A stretch of DNA of 64,000 nucleotides, taken from positions 16,270,469 to 16,334,468 of the forward strand of contig NC_057790.1 of NCBI RefSeq assembly GCF_014905175.1. The letters run 5' to 3'. Each line of letters begins with the position of its first letter. The stretch's first letter is position 1. Below the pieces are notes generated by a model. That model searched no databases and had not been told where the DNA came from. It saw only the letters and a program-made list of their open reading frames with translations. The position numbers were made by a program, and so were the translations under genes. Shown here piece by piece: positions 36,444 through 49,225 of this stretch. The DNA is from Aphidius gifuensis. Lineage: Eukaryota; Arthropoda; Insecta; Hymenoptera; Braconidae.

Positions 36444-37903
36444 ATTCTGGATTATTTAAATCATTCAGTTATTGTTTGAGGCCTTGTTTTTAGGATCTAC
36501 TGTCTTTTCAACTGTACTCAACTGTCTCGAGAGGTATACCCAGTCTCATCCTAGCTCGTACATCATTTAAATTAAATTCATTTTACCCCCCTTTAAACTA
36601 TGGAACACCGGTCTCTATGTGTATCCTAATTTTCGAATTGAAAAAACAAACGTTCATGGCTGATGTGTATATAACTAAATAAAAAAATATATCTTGTATT
36701 ATTTTACTGTGTGCGATGATATTTAATTTAGGCATTTATTTAGAGATGGGAAGTGAAATAAGAGAGGGTAAATAAGCTTGTGGGAAATTATCTAGGCATG
36801 TACATCATTAACAAATTTAACAAACGTTTTGTGTAAATCTAGTATTGTTATAAAAATTAAGATAAAAATTATTGTAAAAAAAATTAAATATATAAATTAC
36901 TTTGTCAAAAAATTAAATAAATTAAATTCGTTTGAGGCAGATGTTGGGTTAATAAAAAAAAAAACAAAAAATAATAATAATCTTTTGATTAGACAAAAAA
37001 AAAAAAATTGTGAAAAAAAAATATTGTTAGGAAATAGAACACAGGAAAGGATCGGTATAACACGCCAAAGGTAAAAAGCAAAAAAAAAAATTAATTTGAA
37101 TATTACAGATTGAAAAAATGCGAAGGAACGCGTGCAAAAAAAAAAAAGTACCAAAAAAAAAAAAAACAGAATGGAGCAAAAAAAAAAAATTTTTTTTCTC
37201 ACTGAGCACAATCGAGTGCAGGAAGCTGCACCGTTAGGCCCTGAGACAAAAGGGGAAAGGGCATGACCATACACACACCTTGTGTTTTACTGGACTGTCA
37301 TCCTATGAATACTTCCAAAAAAAAAAAAAAAAATCTACTAAAATTATATATCTATTCAAATGAGCATCCCTCGGTTGGATAAAAAAAATATATTTTTTGT
37401 CCAACCCAAAGTAAAAAAAAAAAAAACGAATTAAAATAAAATAATATATAAAGAAAAAAAAAAACATATCCTCGTCATTCCACTTTTTTTTCCAGCTTCT
37501 TTCGTCTCCTTCCGCATTTCCGTTTGTTTGTTGTTTACTTGCTTCACGCGTAGGGATCAGATGCTAGAGATCAGGCTTCAGATCAGATGCTAAAAAATGC
37601 AAAGTACCCACCCAACCCTTTTGCCCGCTGACTAACTTTTATTTCATGCGTTCTTTTAGTGTCGTCACCCTTATATTTCTACTATTTTTTTATATCATTT
37701 TTTTCTCTTTTTTTTTTTGTGTGTACTCTAACTCTAATCCCCACACAGGTCTAGACTAAAATTATGCAGGCAAATATATTATGTAAGAATATTTTTTTTA
37801 CAAAACATGTGGTAGAGATTGAAACAGAAAAAAAAAAAATTAAAAAAAGGGTAAAACAATGTATGTAAAATGATTTTTTTTTTCGGGGAAAATATAAACT
37901 TAC

Positions 37904-38173
37904 GTCACTTGTTATTCCGTTGTTCCATGGATATGATGGTTGTGATGGTGATTGTTGTTGATGATGGACACCCCCAACACCAGTAGTTGAGTGGGGGTTG
38001 TGAATGTGTTCGGCCATGACACTGACCCAATGGGCCAGTCCCCCACTACCAGGACCCCCACCACTTGTTGCACCTGCTCCGGTTACGCCATTGCCATTCG
38101 TTCCATTTGTTGCATTAACCCCACCGCCAACGGCACCATCTTCACCACCTTCAGACCAAGCAAACGATGCTTT
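37904..38173 (-). CDS. rn: rotund-family gene, exon 2
   Basis: This exon is 270 bases (90 codons) between an acceptor TACTTTCAG and a donor GTGAC|gtaagt, and it is phase 0 at both ends. It encodes a Gly/Asn/Thr-rich stretch, then the block LAHWVSVMAEHIHNPHS, then a His/Gln/Ser/Pro-rich stretch ending YPWNNGITSD. The HW-SVMAEH block is, as I remember it, a conserved N-terminal motif of rotund-type proteins; the low-complexity flanks are typical of developmental transcription factors. The exon is clearly GC-richer than its surroundings. It joins exon 1 without a frame break. The intron between them (38174-38613) is only 440 bases and carries a small inverted-repeat element. Confidence 0.82.
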
Positions 38174-38613
38174 CTGAAAGTAGAAATTTGATGGATACTG
38201 GTATTAATTGTTATGCTTGCTCTCAAACAATATAATTGTTCATTTTAAAAATAATATAAAATTGTTGAAAAATAAATTTTCATTAGTTAAATATACAAGG
38301 ATCTAGAAAATATATCAGAAGCTTTGTGGTGATCAGTGAAGGTAAATGCTAAAATAAAAAAAACTTGAAAAATATTAACAGTGAAACCCTCATGAAAATA
38401 TTTCACCGAATTTACAAGAGTTTTGATGAAAAATCCGGAAATTGCTTTCAATTTTTTCCATTGAAAAATATTAAGTTACGGAAAACTGTCAGATAAATCC
38501 GGAGAACGTTTTTTTTACGGTGAGAATCTAAGAAAATCCCCAAATTGTGAGATTCAGTGAGTTAACGGAGTAATTTTTTCACAAGGGTTTGCGCAAAATT
38601 ATGAATAACTGAC
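38174..38613 (-). other. rn intron 1 (440 bp)
   Basis: This is the only short intron in the 5' half of the gene, bounded by gtcagt and TTTCAG. About 195 of its 440 bases are a small inverted-repeat element (38395-38588) lying just inside the donor. The rest is A/T-rich with no other feature. Confidence 0.7.
38395..38588. mobile_element. small inverted-repeat element in rn intron 1
   Basis: The left end AAACCCTCATGAAAATATTTC and the complement of the right end AAACCCTTGTGAAAAAATTAC are similar over about 25-30 bases. TCCGGA-type words lie inside, as in the MITE at 3807. It ends about 25 bases inside the exon 1 donor. There is no coding capacity. Confidence 0.5.
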
Positions 38614-38994
38614 CTCTGCTGAATTAATATCATTACTGTCATCACGATGAAGTGCTAAATTACGTGGAAAAGCAGACACAGTACTGACAGTTAAATTTTT
38701 CGAATCTTTATAATCCTTCAATGCATCTAAATTGTCTTTAATATTTGCAAAATTTTCTTTAAAATCAATATTACGATTTAATACTGATTTTCCTAAAACA
38801 ACTCGTGCCAATAAACTTTTATAAATGTCATTTGATAATGAAAATTTTTCTTCAACTTCATCAACGTTAATATTATCCTCATCAACAACAATATTCAACA
38901 TATTATTTGCATCATTTTTGCATGAATTTATGTCATTTGATGTTTCACTGTCAACTCCAACCGACGAATTTGACTCAACACTGATATTCGACAT
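38614..38994 (-). CDS. rn: rotund-family zinc-finger gene, first coding exon
   Basis: This exon encodes the N-terminal 127 residues of a transcription factor of the rotund/squeeze family. The start is the ATG at 38994, the first in the open frame, and the frame stays open to a donor reading GCAGAG|gtcagt at 38613. The product begins MSNISVESNSS and is rich in Ser, Asn and Asp. A short less acidic stretch (SLLARVVLGKSVLNR) sits near residues 60-75. No folded domain is recognisable, as expected for the regulatory N-terminus of these factors. Phase 0 at the donor matches the next exon. An acceptor-like TTTTATTAG ends at 39015, 20 bases before the ATG, so the leader may be spliced to upstream noncoding exons. 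Assignment to rn rests on the downstream exons, because this segment alone is too diverged to identify. Confidence 0.72.
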
Positions 38995-40094
38995 TTTTCA
39001 AGTCTATTAATTCACTAATAAAATTAAAAATTTATCAATTATTAAGATAAACATATTTACACAATGTCAAAATAAATATTCAACAATTTATTTATTTATT
39101 ATCACTCAACTATTGCTTGTTGATATTAAAAAAAAAAACTTTTAAAAAATTCACAATATAATATATTTTGATTATTAATATGTAAATAAACAAATTAATT
39201 TATTATATTTATTATGATTTAGGAACTTTTTGCGTGCGCATATTATTACGCGAGGTAACTTGTAATTGGTTGGCTAATTAACGCGGGAAATATTCAAGGT
39301 TTTCGTGGCCACGAGGTAAGAGCATGCACCATATTTATTAACCAAACGTTAGGTATATTTTATCTCACTTATTTTCTCCTTTAAATATTTTATTTTCAAT
39401 TAAATTTTATAGATTTATTTGTTTTTTTTTTAATTGGACGAACTCTTTATAGTTTTCTTGTTGCTATATTATTTAAAATAGGAACTTTGGTAACTTGTTT
39501 TTCATTCACAACATTTGGCTATTATTATTTTGATTTATCACATGGTAATGTTACATCGCCGAATAGGATAAACGTTCTTTTTATCATTTTGAATATCATT
39601 TCACTACCGTTCAATGTCATTCCACGTGATGAATTTTCCATTTCTTTTTTTTTTTTTTTTTGAATTTTTAATTACTGCAATTTGCCTGATGACACTTAAT
39701 GTGGTATGCCCGGCGGCCAAATAGGCCGACCGAGCTTGCAATCTTCAGGTTTCAATTTAGTTAATATAACTTGCACGTGTTCGAACTGTTTATGAAAAAA
39801 AAAATTTTAATATATTTTTAATAAATAAAAATTATTAAAATAAATATTGATTTATATTTTTTATCATATTTTTATTAAAATTTTTTAACGTCAATATTTC
39901 ATTTATAAAATTCACAGAAAAAATAAGAATTACTATTTTTTTTCTTCGACTAATCATTTTTAAAATTTTTATTTTTTGCAGTCTTCATCTGGATGATATG
40001 ACAATATTTAAATTTCACTTGTAACATTGTCATTTTACAAAAATATTATTTATTTATTTATTGTTTTTCAATTGCCAAATTTTTTTTATACAAA

Positions 40095-40275
40095 CAGATG
40101 CAGACAAACCGCGCGACTGGTTGATGCAGTCCGCAGCAGAGTATAAGGAAGCGGAAGCTGGAAAATGGGGGACCAGCATATATACACTCCTCACGGGGTA
40201 GCCTTCTTTTTTCGCAAGAAAACGGGCGCGCACGCTTCGTCGCGATGGCACTGGCCAACGCCATAGCGTCGTCGT
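40095..40275 (-). promoter_or_regulatory. GC-rich block, likely promoter or 5' leader of rn
   Basis: This is the most GC-rich 180 bases upstream of the rn start codon (AAACGGGCGCGCACGCTTCG is one part). It lies 1.1 kb upstream of the ATG, with a TATATATG on the minus strand near 40180. Frames on both strands are open for 60-90 codons but look low-complexity. A promoter or untranslated first exon is more likely than a protein. Confidence 0.35.
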
Positions 40276-41567
40276 CGTCGTCTTCTTCGTTTTCTTCTTC
40301 ATATTGCTTTTATTTTTCTTGTTGTTCTTTTTTATCATAATTCTTCATATTTTTCATTACGATTATCATCATCATCATCGTCATCATCATCATCTTGATC
40401 TTCTTTAATGTCTCGTTTGACTTCTTCGTTCTCTTTGCTTATTGCTTCGCGCTGTTGATGTCTTCCAATTTCTTTTTTTATTACTCTCATGTTGTAATTT
40501 CTCTTCATTTAAAATTAAAAAAACAAAAAAAACTAATTTCCATAATAACACACGCAATCTCGCTGAATAATAGCTACAAAAAATTTTTTCCAGTTTTGTG
40601 TTGAAGAAAATTCTACTGGAGTATATCGATAACCAGAAAAGAAATAGAGTAAAACGATGGAAAGCGTAGAGGACACGAGAGAAATAAAATAAAAAATAAA
40701 ATACAATGATTCAGTCAAAATGAAAAAAAATAAAAAGGATACGTCGCAAACCCCCAAGAAATAACCAATATAATTTCATATATAGGTAGTATCCAGCAAG
40801 GTACCATCCCGCCAGTTACCTCCGTCCCCTGGTTCACCAACTATATATATATTTACCTATTTTTTTTCTCCCACTCACTCCCTCTTGCCTCATTGAATTT
40901 TTTTTCTACATTTTTTTTTCTATCTAGAATTGAAAAAAATGAAAATAATAATAAGACTTTCAAGCCACGAAAGGGGATGAAAAAAGAAAACAAAATTTCA
41001 TCGGTTGGGGATGTTGAGACTCTTGTAGAAGGGGCACTAAGAAAGACAACTTGCGCAGTGCAGTTTGAGCAAAAAAAAAAAATTATTTTTTTCGTACATT
41101 GCACAAATATTGCTATATATAAAAAAAACTTTTCTATAACATCCATCACAACTCTAGCGAAATATACACACACATGTACACATATATTTTTATATAAAAT
41201 GTGGTTAAGAAGAACAAGAAAATATAGTTGATGAAAAAAAAGAAGAAAAAAAAAAAAAAAAAAAAACAATGTTGAAAAAGGTGGATGAAGGACATACATC
41301 GATTGGTATATATTGTGTGCTACTGTGCTCGTATATAGACACACACAACTTATTGGACTTGTATAAAAATATCTTATTCTTTCAAGTTGAACACTTGAAT
41401 TTAAGGATCTCCTAATGATTCAATAAAAATTAATACTTATAGTGTATTTATAAATAAATATTATTCAACAATATTATAGCTGAATGGTTTTTTTGAAATC
41501 AGCCTATTGATTAAATGCACCTACTGATATATTGCCTCGATAAGTATAGTTATCATTTACTACTAAA

Positions 41568-42294
41568 ACATTATTTTCTGATACCCCTATACCATTTTTA
41601 AATGTTTGACTCACTCATTCGTTTAAGACTTTTTTGTGTGATCATGGCATGCCGACTTTATATAAAAAACCATCAAATATTTATAATTTTTACAAACCTT
41701 CGAATAACAACGATTTTTTTTTTTTACTTATCTTATTATTTTCTATTATCATATAGACTTGTTATAAACATTTACATTTGTATAAGAATCACGGAATTCC
41801 ATCGATACATATATATATACACAGACACATGCATATTTTTGTCAACTAAATTCTTATCACATTTTTATAAATATATATTGCATGTATTATATATATATTC
41901 AAAAATAACAGACAAGGAGCTTGTCACTAGTGTACAACTATAATTTCATGCTAGCATATTTTTCGTAGTCAAATTGTAGTCAGGATATATTTACTGGTAT
42001 ACTCTCAAGTAATCATCACAGTTATTGAAATTATTTGACTGTAATTATTCGTTTAGTCATTTTATGTAGTTGAAAAGGTGTTTATTCGTACAGTCAATCG
42101 TACTTATATAGTCAATTATCCAAAAATAAATTTGAAAAAAAAAAAAAAACAATAATGAAATGCTTTGCTAAAATATTAAAATTTATTTTCTACTTCCAAT
42201 AGACATCATGATAAGATAAATAAGTAAATTATTAACAAATACTCTTTACTGTATTCATCTATAATACTCAAGGCGGGTATTTACTATTTTTTTT
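41568..42294 (+). repeat. 0.7-kb repeat, copy 1 (inverted relative to 52860)
   Basis: This copy runs from ATTATTTTCTGATACCCCTA to about TATTTACTATTTTT and matches 52860-53574 on the opposite strand nearly base for base. The differences are mainly in poly(A/T) and (TA)n tracts. Shared internal landmarks are TTTGACTCACTCATTCGTTT, GTAGTCAGGATATATTTACT and GACATCATGATAAGATAAAT. No convincing ORF and no terminal inverted repeats were found. Confidence 0.8.
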
Positions 42295-42334
42295 TTATCT
42301 GCAGTTACTTTGTAATCATGATGATTAGGTCTTT

Positions 42335-43755
42335 TTGAGATCTCATAGAGATCTCTTCTAAATCTCGTTTGTAAGACGGATATAGATTTTTCAATGACAA
42401 ATTGAAAAAGAATTGAAGAAAAATTAGAGACGAATTAGAGATAAATTGAACAAGTTAACAGTGATCAACTTTTTGAACTTTTTTTACAGTAAATATCTAC
42501 TTGCACTGACTCCGACTTGACGTTGTTATTTGAAGATGGTTTCTAAAATTGACCTAAATATGGGTAAATAAATTTTTTTAATTCAATCATAACACAATAA
42601 AATAAGTAAACATTCAAATTTTGAAATTCAACAATATCTACTTGCACCAGCTTCAACTCTGACCTTAAGTCCGACAGCTGACTCTGACCTTAAATCCGAC
42701 TCTACGTTTTTTTAAAGAAAAGGATTCTGAAATTGACCTAAATATGTGTAAATAAATTCTTTTAGTTTAATAATAACACAATGGAATAGATTTTAGAACA
42801 CCTAAATTTTGAGATTCCACAGTATTTACTTGCACCAGCTCTAACTCCGACCTTAAGTCTGACTCTGACCTTAAATCGGACTCTACGGTTTTTTTGAAAT
42901 ATGGATTCCAAGATTGACCTAAATATGTGTAAATAAATCCTTTTAATTCAATAATAACACAATTAAATCAGTAAACATTTAAATTTTAAAATTCAACAAT
43001 ATCTACTTGCTCCAGCTCTCTCTGAATTCTCTCTGACCTTAAGTCCGACTCTGACCTTAAGTCCGATTCTAACCTTAAATCAGACTCTACGGTTTTTTTG
43101 AAATATGAATACTATAAGATTAACCTAAATATGTGTGAATAGATTCTCTCAATTCTATAATATCACAATTAAATAAGTAAACACTCAAATTTTGAAATTC
43201 AACAATATCTACTTGCACCAGCTTTAACTCTGACCTTAAGTCCGACAGCCAACTCTGACCTTAAATCCGACTCTACGTTTTTTTTAAAAAAAGGATTCTG
43301 AAATTGCCCTAAATATGTGTAAATAAATTCTTTTACTTTAATAATAACACAATTAAATAGATAAACACCTAAATTTTGAGATTCAACAGTATTTACTTGC
43401 ACCAGCTCTAACTCTGACCTTAAGTCCGACTCTGACCTTAAATCCGACTCTACGATTTTTTTTGAAATATGGATTCCAAAATTGACCTAAATATGTGTAA
43501 ATAAATTCTTTTAATTCAATAATAACACAATTGAATAAGTAAACACTCAAATTTTAAAATTCAACAATATCTACTTGCACCAGCTCTAACTACGACCTTA
43601 AGTCTGACTCCGACTCCGACTCTGACCTTAAGTCCGACTCTAAGTTTTTTTTATCTATTCTGTCACTGGGAAATTTTTTTATCGCCTATAATTTTTCTTT
43701 AATTCTTCTTTAATTTGTCTCTGAAAAATCTCTATCTGTCTCACAAACGAGATTT
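42335..43755. mobile_element. inverted-end element with internal tandem units, copy 2
   Basis: This copy has the same architecture as the element at 15330. The left end has AAATCTCGTTTGTAAGACGG and AGAGACGAATTAGAGATAAA. The right end has TTTGTCTCTGAAAAATCTCT and CTGTCTCACAAACGAGATTT. The interior has at least six tandem units with AACAATATCTACTTGC-type starts at about 42630, 42818, 42995, 43200, 43385 and 43563 (period 177-205). Each carries TCCGAC/CTTAAG-rich stretches. It lies upstream of the rn start exon. Confidence 0.75.
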
Positions 43756-46459
43756 ATATATAGTATTGTCTAGTCAGTAAGAAAATAACCCTGCAAACAT
43801 TTATACAACTGTTGAGCTAATAGATGAATAAATAAAACTTTTCTTCTTATAAAAACTTTAAATATATATTCAAAGATTATATATATTGCATTGTGGTTAA
43901 CACCTGTCGATCTCAAAATAAGACAAAATAATAATAAACACAACAATGTTTATTCAAATTAAATGGTCCTGCAATTTATTCATATATTGATAATATATTG
44001 ATGAAAATATATAGGTATATGTTCTAGTTGAATTGTTCGTGTACAGATTTACTGTTCAATAAAACTTCCGTGTTGTTGGAGACAAGGTATTTACATCCAA
44101 CTAACACAATGTGGTACGTGACTCGAACAAAGGTGTTGAAGATTTTTTTTTTTTTTTGATGTATACGAAATTATAGAAGGTGTAACCATACCAATAACGG
44201 TGGATCCTCTAATTACCATTATCCCATTGACATGCAGATATACTTTCACACACTCCGGTCCCGATCTAGTTGGCTTCTTCTTTCATATTCTATAAAGACA
44301 TTCTACAATTTTTATTTTTCAAACTTTTAGTCCTTAACCAACCCTATCGTATACTTCACTAGTTCTCAAAGACATAATAAATAAATACAGCCACACATAA
44401 TATTATCATGAAATATCTGCATTACATTTATGTATTTTGTGGTGGAGGATATACACTGTATGGTGTTTTGGTTTTTATTTATTTTTTTTTTTTCTGGGCG
44501 TCATTAATGAACCACCGGAAATACCAAACATCATTTCAATACAAAATTACCCGTATATATACAACTAATTCTCAAATATCAAGTCTAAAACTGATTGATG
44601 TTTATTTATGTTTATTTTTTTTTCACTCCAAGTTTTATATATTTTGAATTTCTTTTTTCCCCTCAAAGTTTTTGCATATAATATTTTACATTGCGTGAGA
44701 ATTAATTGGAGTTTTATTGTCAACATGGATAATTCACTATGATTATTATAAATGTATTTAAACATTATGAAAATTAACGGTGCATTAGTAACTGCAGTAG
44801 TAATCATAAAATTACTGATATGATGCAAAAAAATATTTTGAAAATTACAAATTAATAATTGGATCCCAATTTTAAAAGCAGTTTATGGAATTTAAATATT
44901 AATTAGTAATTGTTTATTAATTAGTGTTAATTTTTAAATTAATTTTGCAGTTTATCTGAAGACCTGAAGACAGAGTCAATTGTAAAAAATAAAATAAGTT
45001 ATAAAATCAATGACTGTTGTTAATTATACTGTCTAAAAAAATTATCCTTGTAATTTATTAGAATTTAAATTTATTTTTGTAATGAATGTATCATCTGCTG
45101 GACCAATGTGGAGTGAGGGAGTAAAAAGAGAACGGGAAAGATCAGAGAAGTGCTAAACCAGGCGCTAAAATGAAAAACCACTTGTTGAAGAGTTGGCGGT
45201 CTGCGCTGGTGGGTTGATGTAAAAAAGGGGTGGTAAACGACCCTGAAAGGGCGGACTAGTAAAAAGGGAGTAAATATGCTAGTGAGAAAAGTTATGGTAT
45301 AGGTACATCGTTCACTAGCTTGAGAAACAAATTGTAAATGTACGTGCAATGAAAAAAGAAAGTGAACACGTTTAGGGCACAAATTCATATTTTTTATTTT
45401 TATTTCCTTTACGTTCAGCATCACAATGATTACTGTATCCATCTACTCAAAAAATAAAATTTTATATTGCTCATATATTAATGTCTCGAATGACTAATCT
45501 CCTTGATAATAAAATTAATTAATTTTTTTTTTTTTTTCTTTATATTTTAATATAATTTATTAGAATTATTTCAGCACGTTAATAAAACATAAAATACTTT
45601 GTCTTATATTTACTCAACGATGTACCAATGAAATTTCTTTTTAGACATTTTATATTATGAGCTTTTTAAAACCACTGAAAAAAAGCTTTAAAAAAGTTAT
45701 TTAATGAAAAAAATTTTTGTCAATCAAAAGCATTTAATAACATGAAAACAAACATGAATAAAGTTTTCTCAAAATATTTAATAACTGATTTTTTTTTTTT
45801 TTTTTAATATTCAAAAACTATATTTGAGCTAGGATATAATTAATAATAAACATTGAAATTGAAATATATAGAAACAGCAACTATGATTTTATTTTTTTTG
45901 CTTCTAGTCAACTTTATTTTTACTTGAGGGGTTATTTTACTCGCACTTCGAAATTTATCTATGCTTTTTATATTCTTCTGGAAAAAAATGATTCCAACTT
46001 TAAAATTATAAACTGTTAAACCATAAAAGGCGTGTCAATGCAGTTATAAAAATTTAAACCAGTGCTTGATAAAGTTGTAGATGCAACTTTTATTGCATGT
46101 TGAAAGCCATAGAAAAAACTTTTCAAATTGTAATAAATAATTACTGCCAAGTACACAGATATATATTCGACGACTGGTGTTTTTTTTTTTCAAAACATTT
46201 TATCATTTATTAAATATTAATTTTATGATATTAAATAACCAAATATTTCATGTTTTATTTTTTTTCAACAACCATATTGTCTAATACAAAAATTGTTATT
46301 TTCTAAATGCCTTTTTGTTTTTTTCGCGAATTTTGTATTTCTTTTTTCCATTGAGAATTTTCTTTAATATTTTTTTTTATCGTTTGTAGAAACATTTTTA
46401 TTTTTTTTTTTGTACATCTTTTCGCAATTTTTTTTACCTCTTATATAGTTTTCAGCACA

Positions 46460-46540
46460 ATGAGACAGGGAAAAACTGGCGCCACTAAGACGGGAGTAAA
46501 AGGCGACGATGACGACAACGAGTCTCGACCTAGATCCTGA
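46460..46540 (+). CDS. candidate small ORF (26 aa)
   Basis: After an acceptor-like TATAGTTTTCAG, the sequence CACAATG opens a frame reading MRQGKTGATKTGVKGDDDDN then ESRPRS and a stop. Base composition is coding-like against a very A/T-rich background. The peptide is charged with no recognisable domain. It could be the end of a longer spliced frame or a chance GC-rich patch. Confidence 0.25.
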   Translation: MRQGKTGATKTGVKGDDDDNESRPRS

Positions 46541-49164
46541 CTGGCGTCTTAAATATTATATTTTTCTTTCCGCAAATTTTCTCATATTATTATATCCATT
46601 ATCATATGGTATTGTGGTTATTTCACGTGTTTTTATTACAATCATTGGGGTAGGTTACCGCCAAGCATCCCTTTTTTATTATAGTCTTACATACCTTCTC
46701 GATTCTTGATTGTTATACATACGCAGAAAGCTTAAAGCCACGAAGAAACGAAGAAAAATAAATAAAGCTTCTTGAAAAAAATTTCCATATACATGCATTA
46801 CATTTATTTGTATAAAAAATTTTACCACAATATCACACAATTGCTGTGTATTTGACGTGAAAAAAAATAGATATATCGTGGTTAAATTTTCCATCTAACA
46901 TCTGGCCCTACTGAAGGTAGAATTTTTCTCTGCAAGTTGCCCATTTTGTCTCACTTTGTCTAGCTTTGTCTCTCTATTGGTTATTACCCTTTCACCTCAC
47001 CTTTCAACCCCGCGCCCTTTCAAACCTCTACTTGACTTTATTTTTTTATTTCAGCTTTTCCGGACCAAATCTGTACCCTACACCTTCATCCCCATCAACC
47101 TCAAGTTTGACTGCGATGAGCTTTCTTTGAATGTCCTTTTTTTTTTTATTTCTTTTTTCTCAATTTTCGTTTCGTTAGATTTGAAAATGTTATTTTTATG
47201 TTGTTTTATAAGAGAATAAAAAAATAAATATAAAAAAAAGACATTTAAGCTTTCTATATATAGAAATAACAAAAAAAAATTCGTTATAAAAAAAAGTTTA
47301 TATATATAAAAAATGGCGGAAGTGTGTACAAGGAGAGAAACCCTATATTGTACTGGACTTGTCCCAAAAGGGTGGTGGCAGAGCAGCAGAAAAGAAGATG
47401 CGTATGTGTTTGTGTGTATTAAACAAAAGTGAGTAAAAGTTGAATGCATATATAACATAATAAATTAAGTCAGATAACAATCTTGTTTTGCTATTGAATT
47501 GCTGACTTAATGTACACCACTCTCTGTAGATCTCAACATTTATGTTTTTTTTCATTTTTTTTTATTTGTTTCTTTATTTCTACTGTTTTATCGCACAATG
47601 TCAATCTGCCGACGCGAATTTTACATATGGGGGCTCAAACAAAACGGCCATTTTGAATTAATACGTCACAATATATAATACGTACGTATATGTTTACAAT
47701 AAAAAATGATGTCTGGTCTTTTGATCCAATCGAAGGTCGTTATGTCTACCATTGAAAGTATATAATTGCAAAATGATTTATACTTTATATACGCATTTTA
47801 AATTCACAAATTTTTGGCGAAAATTTAATTAAAAATTAATAAGCTTTATTATAATTACTCACATGATTCTTTTATTTGATAAATTTTGTAACTGTGCGGA
47901 GATTGAAAAGTAGGGTAGTTGATTAATTTTTACACCGTAAAAAATAAACAAAATATAATCAAAAATACAGTCTTAACTCTTGAGGATCATACTACATCAT
48001 TTAAAATTTTTTACCTTGAGGGATAGTCAAATTTGTAGTATAATATTTACTAATAAGTTTTCCCGAAAAAGGCTTATAGTTTCACCTCAACTATACAGTT
48101 CACGTATGTAAATTATTAATAAGTTTTTTCTCCATAAATACATCCAAATCCTTGGTGAATTTTAAATTTGATAATTTTTTATTTTTGTCATTTACTTTAA
48201 GCTTCATACACAACTCTTCTAAAGACATAATTAATTTAAAAAAACCCAATTGTTCATATAAAAATTTCAATCATAAATTGATGTATACAGATAAAATTTA
48301 TTTGATCAAAGCGTTGAATATGAAATAATCTGTTGAGTTGGATTATTAAGGATTGAGGGTGTCCCAATACTAAGGTAAAAAAAAATTAAAAAAAAAATAA
48401 AAATGTTGTCTGGGGCGGTGTCTAGCCAGTGTTTATTGATTTTTTTTTTATTTTTTTCCTTGTCGTTTCGCTATGATCTTATCGTTGCTTCTTTTTTATT
48501 TTTATTTTTCTATGGTATAACATACATTGCCCTCTTTTTCAATCAACCTCTAGAGATTTAAAATTTGTTGCATGTAATTATACCTGCACATCATTGAAAT
48601 TATGATTTTCATAATTAAATGAAAAACTTTTTAAAGTTGTCATATAAAAAAGTTGATAAAAAGTGTATATAGGGTTAAAAAAAAAAATGAATATCTAAAA
48701 CATACAATTATAATGGGTATATATATGGATTTATGTATATTTATGTAGGGTGAAAGTGTTGGTTGCGTGTGACGTATACGCATGATATGTATTATATATA
48801 TTATAGATAGAACGAAATGTGTTTTTGTTGATGGAACAGAGGGGTTTTGGGTGACGAACGGGTCGTGACCTAGGTTGTCTTGAAGGGCAGACATATTTTA
48901 ATCGATATCTTCCATCAGTAGGCCTGTTTTTTTTCCATAGCCAATTCTACATCCACCCGCAAGCCCAACTCATCTTTGTTTTTGTAAAAAATAAAATAAA
49001 TAAATAAAGGATTTTGCTTAGTCTGATGATGATGATGCTCCTTCACACATATATTATATTTGTGATTGCTGTGTGATGGTGTGTGTGTGCTATACTCAAA
49101 ATCCTCCTACTTGAAATTTTTTTTATATCAGTGAATTTGTTTGTTGAGGTGGTGAAGACATCTC

Positions 49165-49225
49165 ATGCGACTCTATAGCGCAGAGGTCACCGACAGTGTA
49201 CGACGTGATTCAAATCCCCTATACT
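49165..49225 (+). other. tRNA-like fragment
   Basis: TAGCGCAGAGG at 49176-49186 resembles an A box and GATTCAAATCC at 49207-49217 resembles a B box. The spacing (20 bases) is too short for an intact tRNA, and an acceptor stem was not found. It may be a degenerate SINE or tRNA relic. Confidence 0.25.

Larger units (their letters stand above)
24421..37903 (-). other. rn intron 2 (13.5 kb)
   Basis: This intron is mostly A/T-rich low-complexity sequence. I see microsatellites (TG near 27965 and 33588, CAC at 27261-27285, ATG near 32780-32815, TTG at 34867-34888), long A and T runs, and no coding exon. Its most ordered part is 36180-36450, which carries three octamer-like ATTTGCAT/ATTTGCAAAT sites. 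Introns of this size in developmental regulators usually hold enhancers; that is inference here. Confidence 0.65.

Noticed and set aside
36897..37274. 125-codon minus-strand ORF
   Set aside because: Almost entirely Phe/Leu from A-runs in the other strand.
40853..41344. 163-codon minus-strand ORF
   Set aside because: Its length comes from poly(T) runs giving Phe strings; no domain and no conserved motif.
15360..43760. Regularly spaced tandem units considered as CRISPR-like arrays
   Set aside because: Units are about 123 or 180 bases with no unique spacers, in an animal genome; they are satellites.
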